Source: Actinomortierella ambigua
Taxonomy: Eukaryota > Mortierellomycota > Mortierellomycetes > Mortierellales > Mortierellaceae
Direction of reading: 5' to 3'
DNA length: 64,000 nt
Assembly: GCA_016098155.1 (NCBI GenBank)
Contig: JAAAJB010000002.1
Coordinates: 62,001-126,000 of the forward strand
Positions 10,497 through 22,100 of the stretch are shown piece by piece (the first letter of the stretch is position 1; the number at the start of each line of letters is the position of its first letter). The notes below the pieces were generated by a model, which saw only the letters and a program-made list of their open reading frames with translations, was not told the DNA's origin and ran no database searches. Both the position numbers and the translations under genes were made by a program.

Positions 10497-11812
10497 TTAC
10501 TCAATCAGAGGATGGCGTCCAGCCGTGTTGATGAAACTGTACTCGGAAAACCAAAGCGGCAACTTCCACATCGTCGTGGCCAACAGGTTGGGCTCGGTCG
10601 AGAACGCGCGCAAGCCAAACGACTCCAGCCGGCGCCAAAAGTCGAGAAACTCGTTGAAGGGCATACCATCTTTGAGATGGAGCTCCAGCTGCAGCTGGGA
10701 GAACGGGAGAACCGGCTTACTGACGTTGTCATCCCCGGGACTACCAGCCACCGCGTCCATGATGCCGTTGAGGACTTCGTATTCGAAACCCTCAACGTCA
10801 ATCTTGAGAAGATCGATCCAGTCGTGACCATTCTCCTTCATGATCGTCTTGAGTGTCTTCCACTCGTTACCATTGTCATCGACCTTGTCTTTAGTGCCGA
10901 CAAATATCTTTTTGAAATGGGCGCGGGGATTGCCATCAAGTCCTGTTGAGAGAGAAAAAAAAAGTGTGTCAAGCAGAGGCACTTGGTCATGTATTGGCAT
11001 TTGTTTTCCTGCGTAGATCGGGGAATCGGTTTCTAATTGGCTTATGCGACTCACCATTGGCCAGTTTGTCGACCGAGGCATCATAGGCGTAAATCTCACA
11101 ATGGGTGCGCGCGAGAATATCCTCTTCAAAGGTACTCTCAGAAGCAACTCCAAACGAGTAGATCACGCACTTATCCACCTTCTTTTCTTCGTACAGCGAG
11201 AGGCCACAGACCCATTTTCCACCATCGGCAAGCGTGCCGACGCGCTGAACCTCGTACGGGCAGTTGAAGGCAGGCTGGAAGTACCACCACCACACCATTG
11301 GGTAGCCCCATGGGTTGAATGACCTGTGAAAGAAAACAAGAAGGAAAATAAATACAGATACAGGAAAAGCAAAAGCAAGAACAAAAAGAAAGGGAGAGAA
11401 AGGGGGTGGAAGTAAGCAAAAAAAAAAAAAAAAAAAATGAAAAGGGCAGGGACTCAACCAAAAGGCGGTACTAGAGTGGAATGCTTATAGATAAGTGGTC
11501 GCATGGGACTTACGACGAGCCAAAGCTCATTTTCTTCAGCATGGCGTCACGCTGCTGGACATGCTTCTGGTAGATCGCTTCATATCGAGTCATGATTTCA
11601 CGCAAGCGGGATGGGGCCCAATTGCTGTCTGTCTGTTGGGACTGATCGTGCTGGCTGTACTGCTGCTGCTGCTGCTGTTGGTACCGTTGATACTGTTGGC
11701 GCATTTCCTTGTTATCGATGATGGTGAAGAGCCATGCGATGGTTCCAAAGATCACCACAATCGGCACTACCTTCCATGCATATAGCTGGATTGTTCCTTT
11801 GCGGAGCGTCAT
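10497..11812 (-). CDS. METTL24-like (Methyltransf_22 / FkbM-type) membrane-anchored methyltransferase
   Basis: Three exons, 11812-11514, 11323-11055 and 10942-10497, close in frame to 337 aa with gtaagt and gtgagt donors. Residues about 14-32 (KVVPIVVIFGTIAWLFTII) form one transmembrane segment behind a short basic N-terminus, giving a type II topology. A Gln-rich stalk follows. The catalytic part starts at NCPYEVQRVGTLADGGKWVC, the typical opening of METTL24-like enzymes. It continues with VIYSFGVASESTFEEDI (the SAM-binding glycine region) and DLLKIDVEGFEYEVL, the usual FkbM-type acidic motif. An O-methyltransferase acting in the secretory lumen is a reasonable inference; the substrate is unknown. 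The stop codon is followed by the SOD promoter region. Confidence 0.88.
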
Positions 11813-12013
11813 GAAGCAAGTGGGCTAAATGGGTAACGTGGATCGTCTGTTTGTGTTGGCTAGAGGAGAAAGGTGTGCGTGCGGGAAAGTGGTTGTCGAT
11901 GCCTTGAAGGTGGGGAAATATGTATTATATTTGAACAAAAATTGCCCCTTTCTCGTCCTCAATATGTATTCATCGCCAAGGGGGCAAAAATGTAGTGTTC
12001 AGTGTATTCCGTC

Positions 12014-13911
12014 CTATGCTATGGTCTCGAGCGCCCCTGTTGGATTACCGTCTAAGGTTGGTTCAGAATTGTCGCCCCCCTTTTCTTCACTCTCATCTTC
12101 TGCAGGGCTAGTCTCAATAAATCTAGCGATTGCCTCGACCTTCTTCCCGCACCGGAGACAGCACCACTCGTCGTCGATCATCATTTTGGTCTTGATACAG
12201 TAATAGCAGTAAACATGCCCACAGCTGGTGACATACGGGTTATGGATCACAGTCGACATCACTGTACCAGGGGTGCCTGCACCGGCAGTTGCGCTGACCG
12301 CATTGTTGTTTTCGTGGCAAATGGCGCAGATATGTTTTGGAAGCATAGCCAAGTCATTGGGCGACTGGAATGCGGCTGGTAGAAGCATGTTCTTCACATT
12401 TCGCTTCAGCTTGGACACGTTGATTAGCGGTACCAAGAACATGAGGAACTCTGTGAAGGCGTGCCACACCATCTGGCGATTCAAAAACTCAAAGCTTGCC
12501 TGACGATTCGACGCCCGCTGAGCGTACACTAGGCGCATCGACAGGACACGCTCCAGAATAGATCGATATCTAGACAGAGATAGGGATAGAGAGGGTATTG
12601 GGTTGGTCAGAATATGTGTTCCTTGATAGTTCCAGCGGAGAGGATGGCCGTTCTCCAACGAGAAAGCACAAAAAGAACATGTCATTCCCAAGTGATCGAC
12701 AACCTACTTTCCAGAGTATAAAAAGGCCAAAAAGTTGAGCAGAGACAGGATCCTGAAAGCACCTCCTGTCTTTTGTAACACAGTCCACACCCTCTTTTTG
12801 ATGTTGTCCTAGAATAGAAGAGAATAGAAGAAGGGAATGGAGAAGAGAGTAGACAAAGAAAGATATGGTGAGTATGATGGTCAGTCCCCGAGTACAATCC
12901 ACCACGTTACATGCTTTTGGTTCTCGCTCCCGATGTCGTCCGCTCTCTCCCTTTCCCTGCTGTATTGACTTTACATCTGGTAGCTCGCCCCAGCCTTGTT
13001 CTGTGACAATGCGGTTGAGTCGCTCGGTGAGATAGCTTCCACCCACTGTCACGACGCCGTAGGCAATCTTTTGGTTTTGAGTCAGTGGCGCGTCTGTTGC
13101 CGTGGATTGCACTTGTAGCGGAAAAGAAAAAAAAAAAAGCGGGGGAAAGGACATTAGCGAATTAGCGTTTGATCCGCGAGCCGACCCCCCCCCCACTCCA
13201 GATCAAAGTATACCTGCTGGTCGCAACACACACACACACACACACACTGCTCTCCACCCACCCTCACATGTTCTTTCTATCTCTCTCTCTCCTCGACTCG
13301 CGACATACATCCTCCTTTGTGTTTCCGTTCATTGCGATAGACGAGGTTCTGTAGTTGTGATCCATAGGTTGCGCCCATGTCGTAGACCGAAAACTTGTAC
13401 ATGACCAAATTGAGTAGCAGTGTCAGCTCGGGCTTGACCCGTTCCTTGATAGTTGGCTATAGGACAAGATAAACCAAGAAAGTGTGCAATAAGGATGAGC
13501 ATGGTAGCATGGATTGAATCCCATTTCATGTCCGATACGGCACTTGGGCGATCCAGGGGAAAATCCTTTTGCAGGGTTGCTGGAAGATGACTCTCCCGTG
13601 TCTCCTTGGCCATCCTTCTCTCTTTCTCTCTCTCACTCCCTCTCTCTCAGCGAAGAAACACTACTTGCCTTGAACAAGGCAAATGCACTCCAGAGCTGGT
13701 CCTTCATGGTCTCGAGAAGCTCGTCGTCGAGGAGCTCGGCGTCCAGCTGACTGACTTTCATGATGCGGAGGGGCGGGGAGGGGAAGGAGGCGAGCTGTCT
13801 CCGCAGAGCGGCGAGCGGGGCCTGGATGCGCTTCCAGTCTGGCTCCCAGAACGGGACAGGGACAGCCGAGGGTGGCTGGACAGCGCGATGGAGTGGTGAT
13901 GGAGTGGCCAT
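12014..13911 (-). CDS. PEX2: Peroxin-2, RING E3 ligase of the peroxisomal membrane
   Basis: Five exons (13911-13669, 13456-13309, 13111-12975, 12808-12708, 12569-12014) give 394 aa. PEX2 works with PEX10 and PEX12 to ubiquitinate the PEX5 import receptor so that it can be recycled. The N-terminal part reads VSQLDAELLDDELLE and GATYGSQLQNLVYRNE, then TDAPLTQNQK and GGSYLTERLN, a typical Pex2/12 membrane domain. It is followed by RLVYAQRASNRQASFEFLNR. The C3HC4 RING lies at residues about 291-355: CAIC, then CGHVYCYYC, then CLRC. An Ala/Thr/Gly-rich insert lengthens the first RING loop, and the tail is acidic. Intron 1 has a GC donor (AAG then gcaagt), the one non-GT donor I found. The gene diverges from KAP120. 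Confidence 0.93.
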
Positions 13912-14179
13912 GCTTGCCGAGGTGGGACGAATGGAGAGAGTAATGGAAGGAGATGCGTGCGGTGGGGTGGGAAAGGGTGGTCGTCCGGAAAATAAAAAAA
14001 AACGGTTCGAGGGGGGGCACATGAAAATCAGTCGATCGCTTCTGGCACTGTATTGGCTGTGTGGCTGATTTTTTTTTCTCTCTCTCTCTCGGCTCCAAGT
14101 TGGTGGTCAAAGAGGGCCGTTGCACCTCATTTAGGGGGAAACCTCACTTGTTTCGACATTTGCCTCTCAACTTTCCAAA
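13912..14179. promoter_or_regulatory. Divergent PEX2/KAP120 promoter
   Basis: Only 268 bp separate the PEX2 start (minus) from the KAP120 start (plus), so this must hold both promoters and 5' leaders. A T9(CT)n tract lies at about 14069-14091. No named factor site could be assigned with confidence. Confidence 0.6.
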
Positions 14180-17100
14180 ATGAGTGATGCACGAGCCGTT
14201 CTCCTGGCTGTGCTCATCGAAGCTGCCTCCCAGGACCAGGATCGCATGCGCAATGCTGTCAGCCAGCTGCAACAGTGGGAGATCACCCCACAGTTCCACG
14301 CCACGCTCCAGGTGCGTGTTGAGTGAGGGCAAGGGGAGAGAGAGGGAGATAGATAGACACACAATTGATAAGTCTGTTGTTCCCACCAGGCTCACACCAT
14401 GTCCTTTTTTTTCTCTCTTCCCACTCATAGGACATCTTCTATGACAAAACACTCGACACCAACGTGCGCTGGCAAGCCATCATCTACCTCAAGAATGGCA
14501 TCGACAAATACTGGCGCAAGACAGCAAAAAAGTAGGCGGCTCCTTCTCCTCTGATAGTCCCACCCATATATTCCCACCACCACAAGGGGTCTCAATCCAT
14601 CGTGCTAACATAATGCGATCCGCTACTCTGTTTTCTTTCCCATTAGTGGCATTGCCCCCGAGGAGAAGGCCGCTATCCGATCGCGCTTGTTGACGGCCCT
14701 GGACGAGGAACAAAAACCAGTATGATATCGGATTATCAAACTATGGCTATCCGGAATCGTCGTTGACCATCACCATCACCATCATCCTCTCCCTTCTTCC
14801 TTCATACGACTCACGCGACATGGTGCCTCTTTCATTTGTATAGCTTGCGACTCAAAACGGCGTGTTGACTGCAAAGATTGCTCGATTCGACTTTCCCACG
14901 GAGTGGTAGGCTATCATTTCATCCGCACCTCCTCTGTCCACCCACTTTTTAACTTGGAGCAAGCATTTGGCCGTGGACTGATCTTTAAGGTTGGCATCTA
15001 TTCCTTCCCAATGATCCCTTCTCTACTTTATTTTCCTTCTCCCTTCTCTCTCTCTTCTCTCTTCTCTCTTCCTTCTTTAGGCCAGAGCTGCTGACAACAC
15101 TGCTCCACATCATCCAGACCTCCGCCGCCAACGAGTCCGATCCCCGATCGCGCCTGATTCTGCAGCGATCACTGTACACGTTGCACTTGGTCGTCAAAGG
15201 ATTGATCTCCAAGACGCTTGCCGCAGGACGACGTCAGTTTGCACAGGTGGCACCAGAACTGTTTTCTAACCTGTCGGCGATCTATCAGCGATACATGGAC
15301 GCCTTCCTCGCATCAATTACATCGAGCATGAACATTGAGCACATGTCGGCCTGTCTGGAGACGTCGCTGTTGGCGCTCAAGTGTTTGCGTCGTGTGATTG
15401 TGCATGGCTTTACGGATGTCCATCTCGCAGAGGGGCCCCGGGCATTTTTGGCACTCGCCTTGAACCATTTGCAACAGTTTGTGGCGTTCAAGGAGAACAT
15501 TCCGGATTCTTGTTCGTTCTTGCAGAGCTCGGTCGAGGCCCATATCAAGCTCTTTGGCAAGTTTTATCTCGACTTTATGGAGTCGCACCCTCGCCAGTTC
15601 ATTCTCACCCCAAGCGCGAGCCGTGTCCTGGGCTATTACTGGAAGCTGCTCTCGGAGAACGGTGAGGCTGGTATTAGCCATGCTCCGACGACGTTGATTC
15701 AGGGCATGCTTCTGATTAAGAAGACATTAAAGGATCCCCAGTTCATTTTGAATGACAGTAAGTTGACTCACCATCTCGTCTTTTGCTGTCGCCCCCATGA
15801 CATTGGTCGACGATCTGACGTTATCAAGCACTGGGTTTCGCACATATTAATGTACTTGTTTCCATGTCAATTTTGATTTTTTTTTAAAAAATATCTCCGA
15901 TAGAGGACCCCGAGCCGGTTGTGGTTCAATGTCGACATATCATCGAGAACGAATTCATGACACCTGAGACGACCGCCAAATTGGCCGAGATCCTGATCAC
16001 CAAATATATGCGTCTGACTGAGGACGACATGGACCAGTGGGACTCGGACCCTGAGGGATGGGCACTGGAAGAAGAAGCTGATTCTTGGCGATACCAGCTG
16101 AGGGTATGTGTGCTATTTGGCATGGAATCTTTTGTCAATCATGAAAAATATGCCTCGGGATAGGACGCTGAAACCACTTGCGATTACCTGGAAAGGGACA
16201 TCATATTTTTTTTCTTGTTTACTAACTTTTTTTGTTCAATTCCGAAATCCTTCCGCTTATTAGCCGTGCGCTGAAAAGGTTTTTATGGATCTGCTTTCCA
16301 GCCACCGCACACAACTCAGCCCACTACTTGTCCAACTGGCAGGCACAACCGCAAGTAAGTCACTATCATTGTTTCCAATCAGGCTGACCATTATCGAATC
16401 ACTGTGGCTATCAGAAGTGTAGAGATTGAAGAAGAAGAAGAAGAAGAAGAAGAAGAAGGAGCGGGCACTCAACACCTTCCTCCTCCCACGTTTCCTTTAC
16501 ATTCCAGCCATGACAGATGTTTTTTTGAAGGACTCGATCTACACTGCCATTGGACTTGGATCTCATGAGCTGTACAACGCCGTGGACTTTGACGGGTGGC
16601 TGGCTGGTCAGTTGACCCAGGAGGTCCAGAATGCCGACCCAAGGTAACGCAAAAAGGAGAGAACGAGAGGGAGGACAGAGTAGGAAAGGATTTTTTTCTT
16701 GGCATTGGATAGCTTGGACGCGCGTTTGAGAAAAAGAGTGGGTAAAGATGCTAGCCCACGCAGGGGTTCGGGATATTTTGGTCCGCATCGCTTGACAGGA
16801 GACATTAACCACCTCCTCCACCACACAACAATGCGTTTTCTATGTTCTTTTTCTCCTCCTCTTCTTAGCAACCGGATTATCCGTCGTCGGATCGCCTGGA
16901 TGATTGGCAGGTGGGTGAACGTGAACATCTCCAAGACGTCGCGGCCAACGGTGTACGGGATGCTGCTGCACCTGATGCGGGCTGAGGAACCCTTGGCGGT
17001 GCGGTTGGCGGCGGCGATGAACCAAAAGGTCTGCATTGATGACTGGGACTTTGAGGCATCGTCTTTTGCACCCTTCTTGGAAGCTTCGGTCCATGCCTTA

Positions 17101-18706
17101 CGACAGCTGATGGGCGAGGTCGAGGAGGCCGACAGTCGGATGAAGATCCTGAGTGCCATGTCGATGATTGTCGAGCGCATGGATGAGCATATCGCCCCCT
17201 TTGCTCAGCAGATCATCGAGTTGTTGCCGCCCTTGTGGGACGCTGCTGGTGACCAAAACTTGCTGCAGTCGGCTATTCTTGTGATCATGACAAAGCTGGT
17301 CGAGGTAAGAAGGACGGAAAAAATGCTTGCTTTGACGACAAAGTTATTGTTCTGGCATGATGAGAGGAGTATATCATCTAACATTACGCAATCTGGTTCT
17401 TGTCGCCCCCCCCCCCTCTCCCCCTTTTTTTTCTTTCTTTCATTCTTTTTCTTTCTTCCTAGTCGCTGAAATCCCAGTCGCTGGGACTCCATGCACTGGT
17501 GATGCCCTTGATCCGGATGAGCGTGGACCCTTCGCAGCCGGCACACGTATACCTGATGGAGGACGGATTAGAGCTCTGGTTGGCGACATTGAAGAGCGCG
17601 CAGCAGGCGACGGAGGAGCTGTTGAGTCTAGCGCCAGCGGCAGTGACGCTGCTTTCACAAGGGATGGACAACATGAAGATGCTGTTAAAGATCCTAAACA
17701 GCTACATGCTTCTGGCACCGGCAGCAACGATGCAGCGGATCCAGGAGCCGTTGTTGCAGAGCCTGACGGCGTTTGTGGGCGAGCTCAAACCAGAGGCGAC
17801 GATGGCGGTGATGCACTTTATGGACGCGATGGCGGTGACGTGTCCGTTAGTGGCGGATACAGCCAATAGCAACCACCACAGCAGCAGTGGAACGCTGATG
17901 ATGGGAGATGCTTATCGAAGATCGGGTCTGTTGCGGAAACTGGTCCAGACCATTTTGGCGAAGAAGGAGCCCAACGTGGTCATGACCCAATACTTGTCGT
18001 TCATGGCGCGTTTGGCTGTTGACAATGCAGAGTACCTTGGCGCGGCCTTGATGGAGATTGGACAGCAGTTTGGACAATCGAATCTGAAGGCTGTGTTTTA
18101 CGACTTTTGGCTGGAAAAGGTAAACCAAAAGAAAAAAAAATCAAAAAGGCCCATACAAATAAGACGTACAGTAGAGCGGTTCATCTGAGCTCAGTTTGCT
18201 AATGACACCAACCCCTCCTCCCTTCTTTCCTTCTCAACGACAAAAAAAAATAGTTTGACAATATCTCCCATCCCAAGTATCGCAAGCTGCACGCCATGGG
18301 TCTGACAGCCTTTATGCAAACGACCGACCCGACGATCCTGGAGAACCTGCCACGGTTGGTGGCGATCTGGGGCGATGTCCTGAACGAGGTCAGTGAATCG
18401 GGGGATGGCGATGCCTTGGTGTATTGGCGCCAAGACGGCGCAGACGACGACGGCGACGATGTTGGTGGCTCGGCCACACTTGGCGAGAACGGCGAGGTGA
18501 TCGAGGAGATTGCAGAGACGTTGCGTCGGCGCGAGCTGTTACGTCGGGACCTTGTGCACACGACCAACCTGGCGACGTACATCAAGAAGGCGATCCAGCA
18601 CTATGGCACGTTGAATGGAGGGCCCGAGGCCTTCCAGCAGCAGTGGTTGGTGAAGGTCGATCCGCTGATGCTGGAGAGCTTACACCCTTTCCTGGCGAAT
18701 GCTTGA
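14180..18706 (+). CDS. KAP120: Karyopherin Kap120 / importin-11 family nuclear transport receptor
   Basis: Eleven exons: 14180-14311, 14431-14531, 14647-14719, 14844-14905, 15081-15757, 15904-16103, 16264-16354, 16508-16643, 16869-17304, 17463-18119 and 18254-18706. They close in frame to 1005 aa, the usual size for this importin-beta group. The N-terminal HEAT region has the importin N-domain pattern (DTNVRWQAIIYLKNGIDKYW), which contacts RanGTP. NGIAPEEKAAIRSRLL and then LSAIYQRYMDAF are typical of Kap120/IPO11. Later repeats include LKDSIYTAIGLGSHELYN and RRRIAWMIGRWV. It imports cargoes such as ribosome-assembly factors in yeast and E2 enzymes in animals; the cargo here is unknown. A His/Ser insert and an Asp/Gly-rich loop near the C-terminus are lineage-specific. 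Confidence 0.94.
16427..16459. repeat. (GAA)n microsatellite in KAP120 intron 7
   Basis: About eleven GAA triplets lie within the intron, ending about 48 nt upstream of the exon 8 acceptor. They are the source of a spurious poly-Lys frame on one strand and poly-Phe on the other. Confidence 0.95.
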
Positions 18707-19164
18707 AAAGAAGAAAAAAGAGCTACAGATTGTACCCAGCAAAAAAAATTATATACACACGCACACTCGCATACACACACACTCACACACACATTCGGCG
18801 GAGCTTGGCAGATGAATTTGGTTTACAATGCTTTGGATAGAAAAATACTTTGCATAGCTTTTCCCTGTTTCATGGCATTCAATTGAGATAGTTCGTCGCC
18901 ACGGACATTTTTTTAATAACACATATGAGAGGGAAGCATTAAGAGGTGTGGCTACTGGCTACTTTTTTTTTGGTTGTTTGAAAAATATACACTGAACGGG
19001 ATTTTTTTTTTTTTGGCTTTTGTAGTTGATGGTTGGGCGGTAGGAAGGATTGGTAAACTTACAATGGGTGCGGATGAATGGAAAGTGAGGTGGGGAGGGG
19101 GGGGAAGTGGGGAAACATACAAACATTGAGGGACAGAAAACGAAAACAAATCAAAGAAAATTTT
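18707..19164. other. KAP120 / transcription factor convergent spacer
   Basis: The two genes converge here. The spacer is A/T-rich, with a short CA-type repeat at about 18753-18793 and several T runs suited to 3' ends. No gene is seen. Confidence 0.6.
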
Positions 19165-22100
19165 TCAGGCCGTGGCAGGTCCAAGGCTATCGGCACTGTC
19201 CATAGGGCCGCTACCATTAGCAGCTGCTGCAGCTGCAGCGGCGGCGACAGTGGACATGAGCGAGTTGGTGACCGGCGTAGGGGGAGGAATGTCCAGGCGG
19301 ATGCCGGCATCGCGGGCTGCCTTTCGGTGCTTATTGTTATGACCGGCGTTCGACCCAAACAGGCTGGCCGCATGGCCGGTCATCTCTGGAAAGGGGTACT
19401 CGCCAAGTCGGTCCATCCCTGCCTTCCAAACCTCTTCGACCTGGGGTTGTTGCGATTGTTGATCCGACGACGGAGAGGATGGCGACGTGAACGTGTTCAT
19501 TCCTGTCCCGCCGCCGTTCTGGGAGGGGTAGTTGGGATCGGTGGAGTAGGTTTGGTACGATGAGTACATGTGCGGATGGTACGCGTGTTGTTGTTGTTGT
19601 TGTGTTTGGTAGTGGTGCTGCTGATGCTGGTGCTGATGTGATGCCTGCTGATGAGGATGCGACGACCAATCGACCCATCCCGCACCAGAAGTGTTATCTC
19701 GGTCCATCATGCTCGAGGTTGTCGACGACGACGATGTATCTCGTGGATGGCTGATGCTCAGGCTGGCCGTCATTGTTTCCATAGAGTCATGAAAGGAATA
19801 CGGCGGTGCGTGTTGTTGTTGTTGCTGTTGGTTTGGGGTCGAGGGATCTGCAAACCCAGAGACTGTAGCGGCCGCGGCAGCGGCAGCGGCGGCTTCGGCT
19901 GCCTTTTGCTGGTGATCCATCAGCACAGAGTGGGTGGAGGTGGTCAAAGCACGACCGTGGTACACGCCTTGGTACAACTCTTGAAGGCGGTTGTCCTGCT
20001 CACTTCCGATGGGCATCGCCAACAGCGCTTGGTGCTGTTGTTGTTGTTGCTGCTGCTGCTGGAACTGCTGTGATGACGAAGAGTAGTACTGGGGCGAGGA
20101 CGACTGCTGCTGGGTGTTGTAGTGCTGGTGATACGGCCCAAATTCGTCGTGTCGAAGGATGTTGCTCGTAGTAGAGCCAGCGCTTCCAGTACCGTCAAAG
20201 GTTGTCGAGCCCGTGGTGGCAGAGGGGTTCACTGTCGTACTGGAGAACCCCGGGAAGAATCCAGTGTTGTCCCATCCACTTTGCATAAAGGCTTTGTTGT
20301 TTTCAGTCGCCGAGCGCTGCTTCCTAGGTCGGCGGACCATAGGATCCTGCTGATAGTACGGAGACTGTTGCTGCTGATAGGGTTGCTTCTTGTAGTCAAC
20401 CATACCACTTCCGTTGCCATTGCTGGTGCCGCTGAAACCTCCAAAGCCGATGCCAAAGTTGTTGCCAAAGGACGAATGCATTGCATTGCTGCCACCACTG
20501 CTACCTTGGCCAAAGAGCTGACTGCCATCGGGTGCCGAGAACCGGCGGTCAGCTGCATGACTTGACAGGAAGGAGTGGGTTGTCATCATGGAAGCGACCG
20601 GCGACTGGACCATGTTGGGTGAGTCGGAGCGGAAGAAACCTGCCGAGCCACCTGATACCATACCACCTGATGTTCCTCCCATGGTCATACTCCTCAATGG
20701 AGTACCGGCAGCAGTCAGTGCTTGACGGGAGCGGCGACGACGAGGACCATTGCTTGTCTTGAGCATCTCAATGAAATTGCGATCGCCTTCAGATGGTCCG
20801 TTGTTGTTACTGCCACTGTTACTGCCTTGTAACTGACCTGCATGACATTGCATGGAAAACCAAAAAAAAAAAAAAGTATGGAGCAGATAGCGGATCAAAG
20901 AAAGAGAGAAAAAAGAAAAGAGACCATTGGCATGAGTTGGCATGAGTTGGCCTGAGCGAGGATGCATGTTACCCGCGATGAGAGAACTATGAAAAGTGAA
21001 TGAAGATGCACTGCATATCCTTACCTCCTGCAGCATCGACGTTCGTTGGCATTGAAGGATCCGAGGAGTTGGCACCATTGTTGTTGTCCTTCCATTCTGT
21101 CTTGCGCGAATGGCGCAGAAGGAGCATGCTCTTGCGCTTCTCGATTTCTGCCTGGATCCAAGCTTCCTTCTCTTCAGAGTCCTCCAGTCCAAACTTGTCC
21201 TTGGCAATCCTGTACACCCGACACCGCATGTCGTTGAATTTATCTATGAATTTATGCAAGGGTTGTACCATGGACGAAAATAGAATCATGTAAGCATGTT
21301 GCACAAAAAAAAAAAGGTGAATTCATTCTTTTGAAGGTTGATCAGAACGAGGCAAACAATCAAATATGTGGTCTTTTCAAACTTACTCTTTTCTCGGTTA
21401 GCTTCTCTCCAGCGACGCATTCGGAGAGTTGTCTCCTCACGACTGGCATGTTTCTTTTCGTGCCCTTGCCAGCGCTTCTGGTCGCGTCGGCGCTCATATG
21501 GAGTACTATAATTTTGTGCCATGTGTACAAAAAGAGAAGAGAAGAGGAGGAGAGAAGAGAGAAGAGAGAGAGAAAGCGAGAGGAGAGAGATGAGTATTTT
21601 GGGATATGAACTATTTAGACGGAGAGAACCACATTGATGCATTTTTTCAAAGTGTGCGTACTTGTGAATGTTGATGTTTTCAAGATGCCGCTTGAGGTTG
21701 GACTTTGTCGTGAACACTGCAGTCATGAGGAGAAGAAGATGAGAGGACAAAGAACAAGAAGAAGCAAAAGGGCATTATTAGCCAACCAGACAAAGGCGTG
21801 TCAGAAACGAAAATTCCCAATGTCATGTAGGGGCATGGTGCAAACATGCGCTATGCATGCAGGAAGGGGGGGGGGAGGGCAATAAAAAAACAGGTGTCTA
21901 TTTTTTGTGTCTCGCCCGGCCCTTTTTTTTTTGTCTTCTTACCCTTCTCGCATTGACCACAGGGGAAGAGCTGTGTTTTGCCATCCTCGCTGAGAATCAT
22001 CTTGGGCTCTGCCTGTGCCTTGGCTGAGAGGGAAGGCGATGCAGCACTGGACTGCATTGCCTGCAAACCCGCACCACTGTGCTGGCTGCCCACAATAGGA

